NCBI GenBank assembly: GCA_007119005.1
Contig: SKQM01000206.1
Span: 1 to 15,617 of the forward strand
DNA length: 15,617 bases
Source of the DNA: Thioalkalivibrio sp.
GTDB lineage: Bacteria > Pseudomonadota > Gammaproteobacteria > Ectothiorhodospirales > Ectothiorhodospiraceae
Direction of reading: 5' to 3'
Of the stretch, positions 15,362 through 15,617 are shown in pieces. A program made the translations under genes and the position numbers. The notes under the pieces were generated by a model. The model saw nothing but the letters and a program-made list of their open reading frames with translations. It had not been told where the DNA came from and did no database searches. Each line of letters starts with the position of its first letter. Position 1 is the stretch's first letter.

Positions 15362-15617
<256 letters not shown>

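Overview
The window is GC-rich, densely coded DNA from what looks like a chemolithoautotrophic gammaproteobacterium, possibly of the Ectothiorhodospiraceae/Thioalkalivibrio type. That placement is inferred from three things: a CbbQ/CbbO-type Rubisco activase pair, an IlvH-like 164-residue regulatory subunit followed by ilvC, and REP-type palindromes between genes. No rRNA, tRNA, CRISPR array, insertion sequence or phage gene was seen.

Layout. (1) 1-1921, minus strand: most of a TonB-dependent outer-membrane receptor, cut at the left edge. (2) 1922-2367: a 446-bp gene-free region with tandem 9-bp repeats, an AT-rich promoter-like segment and a strong plus-strand intrinsic terminator that no gene precedes. 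It probably encodes a small RNA or a terminator-controlled leader. (3) 2368-5317, plus strand: an exported protein of unknown function, a small coiled-coil/zinc-ribbon protein, and a conserved small protein only 4 bp from a lipoate-protein ligase family gene. (4) 5318-6031: a REP-like palindrome, a small degenerate receiver-domain protein, and two copies of a second inverted-repeat element. (5) 6032-6349, minus strand: a small unknown protein, divergent from (6) 6499-9919: cbbQ and cbbO, overlapping by 8 bp. (7) 9995-12810: an aldo/keto reductase-like gene overlapping a MutS2-like ATPase gene that lacks the Smr nuclease end. (8) 12927 to the right edge: ilvB, ilvH and the start of ilvC, the shared isoleucine/valine pathway, with a REP palindrome, promoter and hairpin before ilvC.

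How the genes work together: CbbQ and CbbO form a MoxR-type AAA+ motor with a von Willebrand adaptor that reactivates inhibited Rubisco; no Rubisco gene is in view. IlvB and IlvH form acetolactate synthase, and its product is the substrate of IlvC. The lipoate ligase family protein probably attaches lipoyl groups to a carrier protein encoded elsewhere. The remaining small genes have no assignable function.

The most unusual parts are the orphan terminator region at 2098-2235, the aldo/keto reductase/MutS2-like coupled pair (active-site His replaced; ATPase tail built from a REP half-site), and the density of distinct palindromic repeats. Nothing here is clearly a new defence or mobile system.
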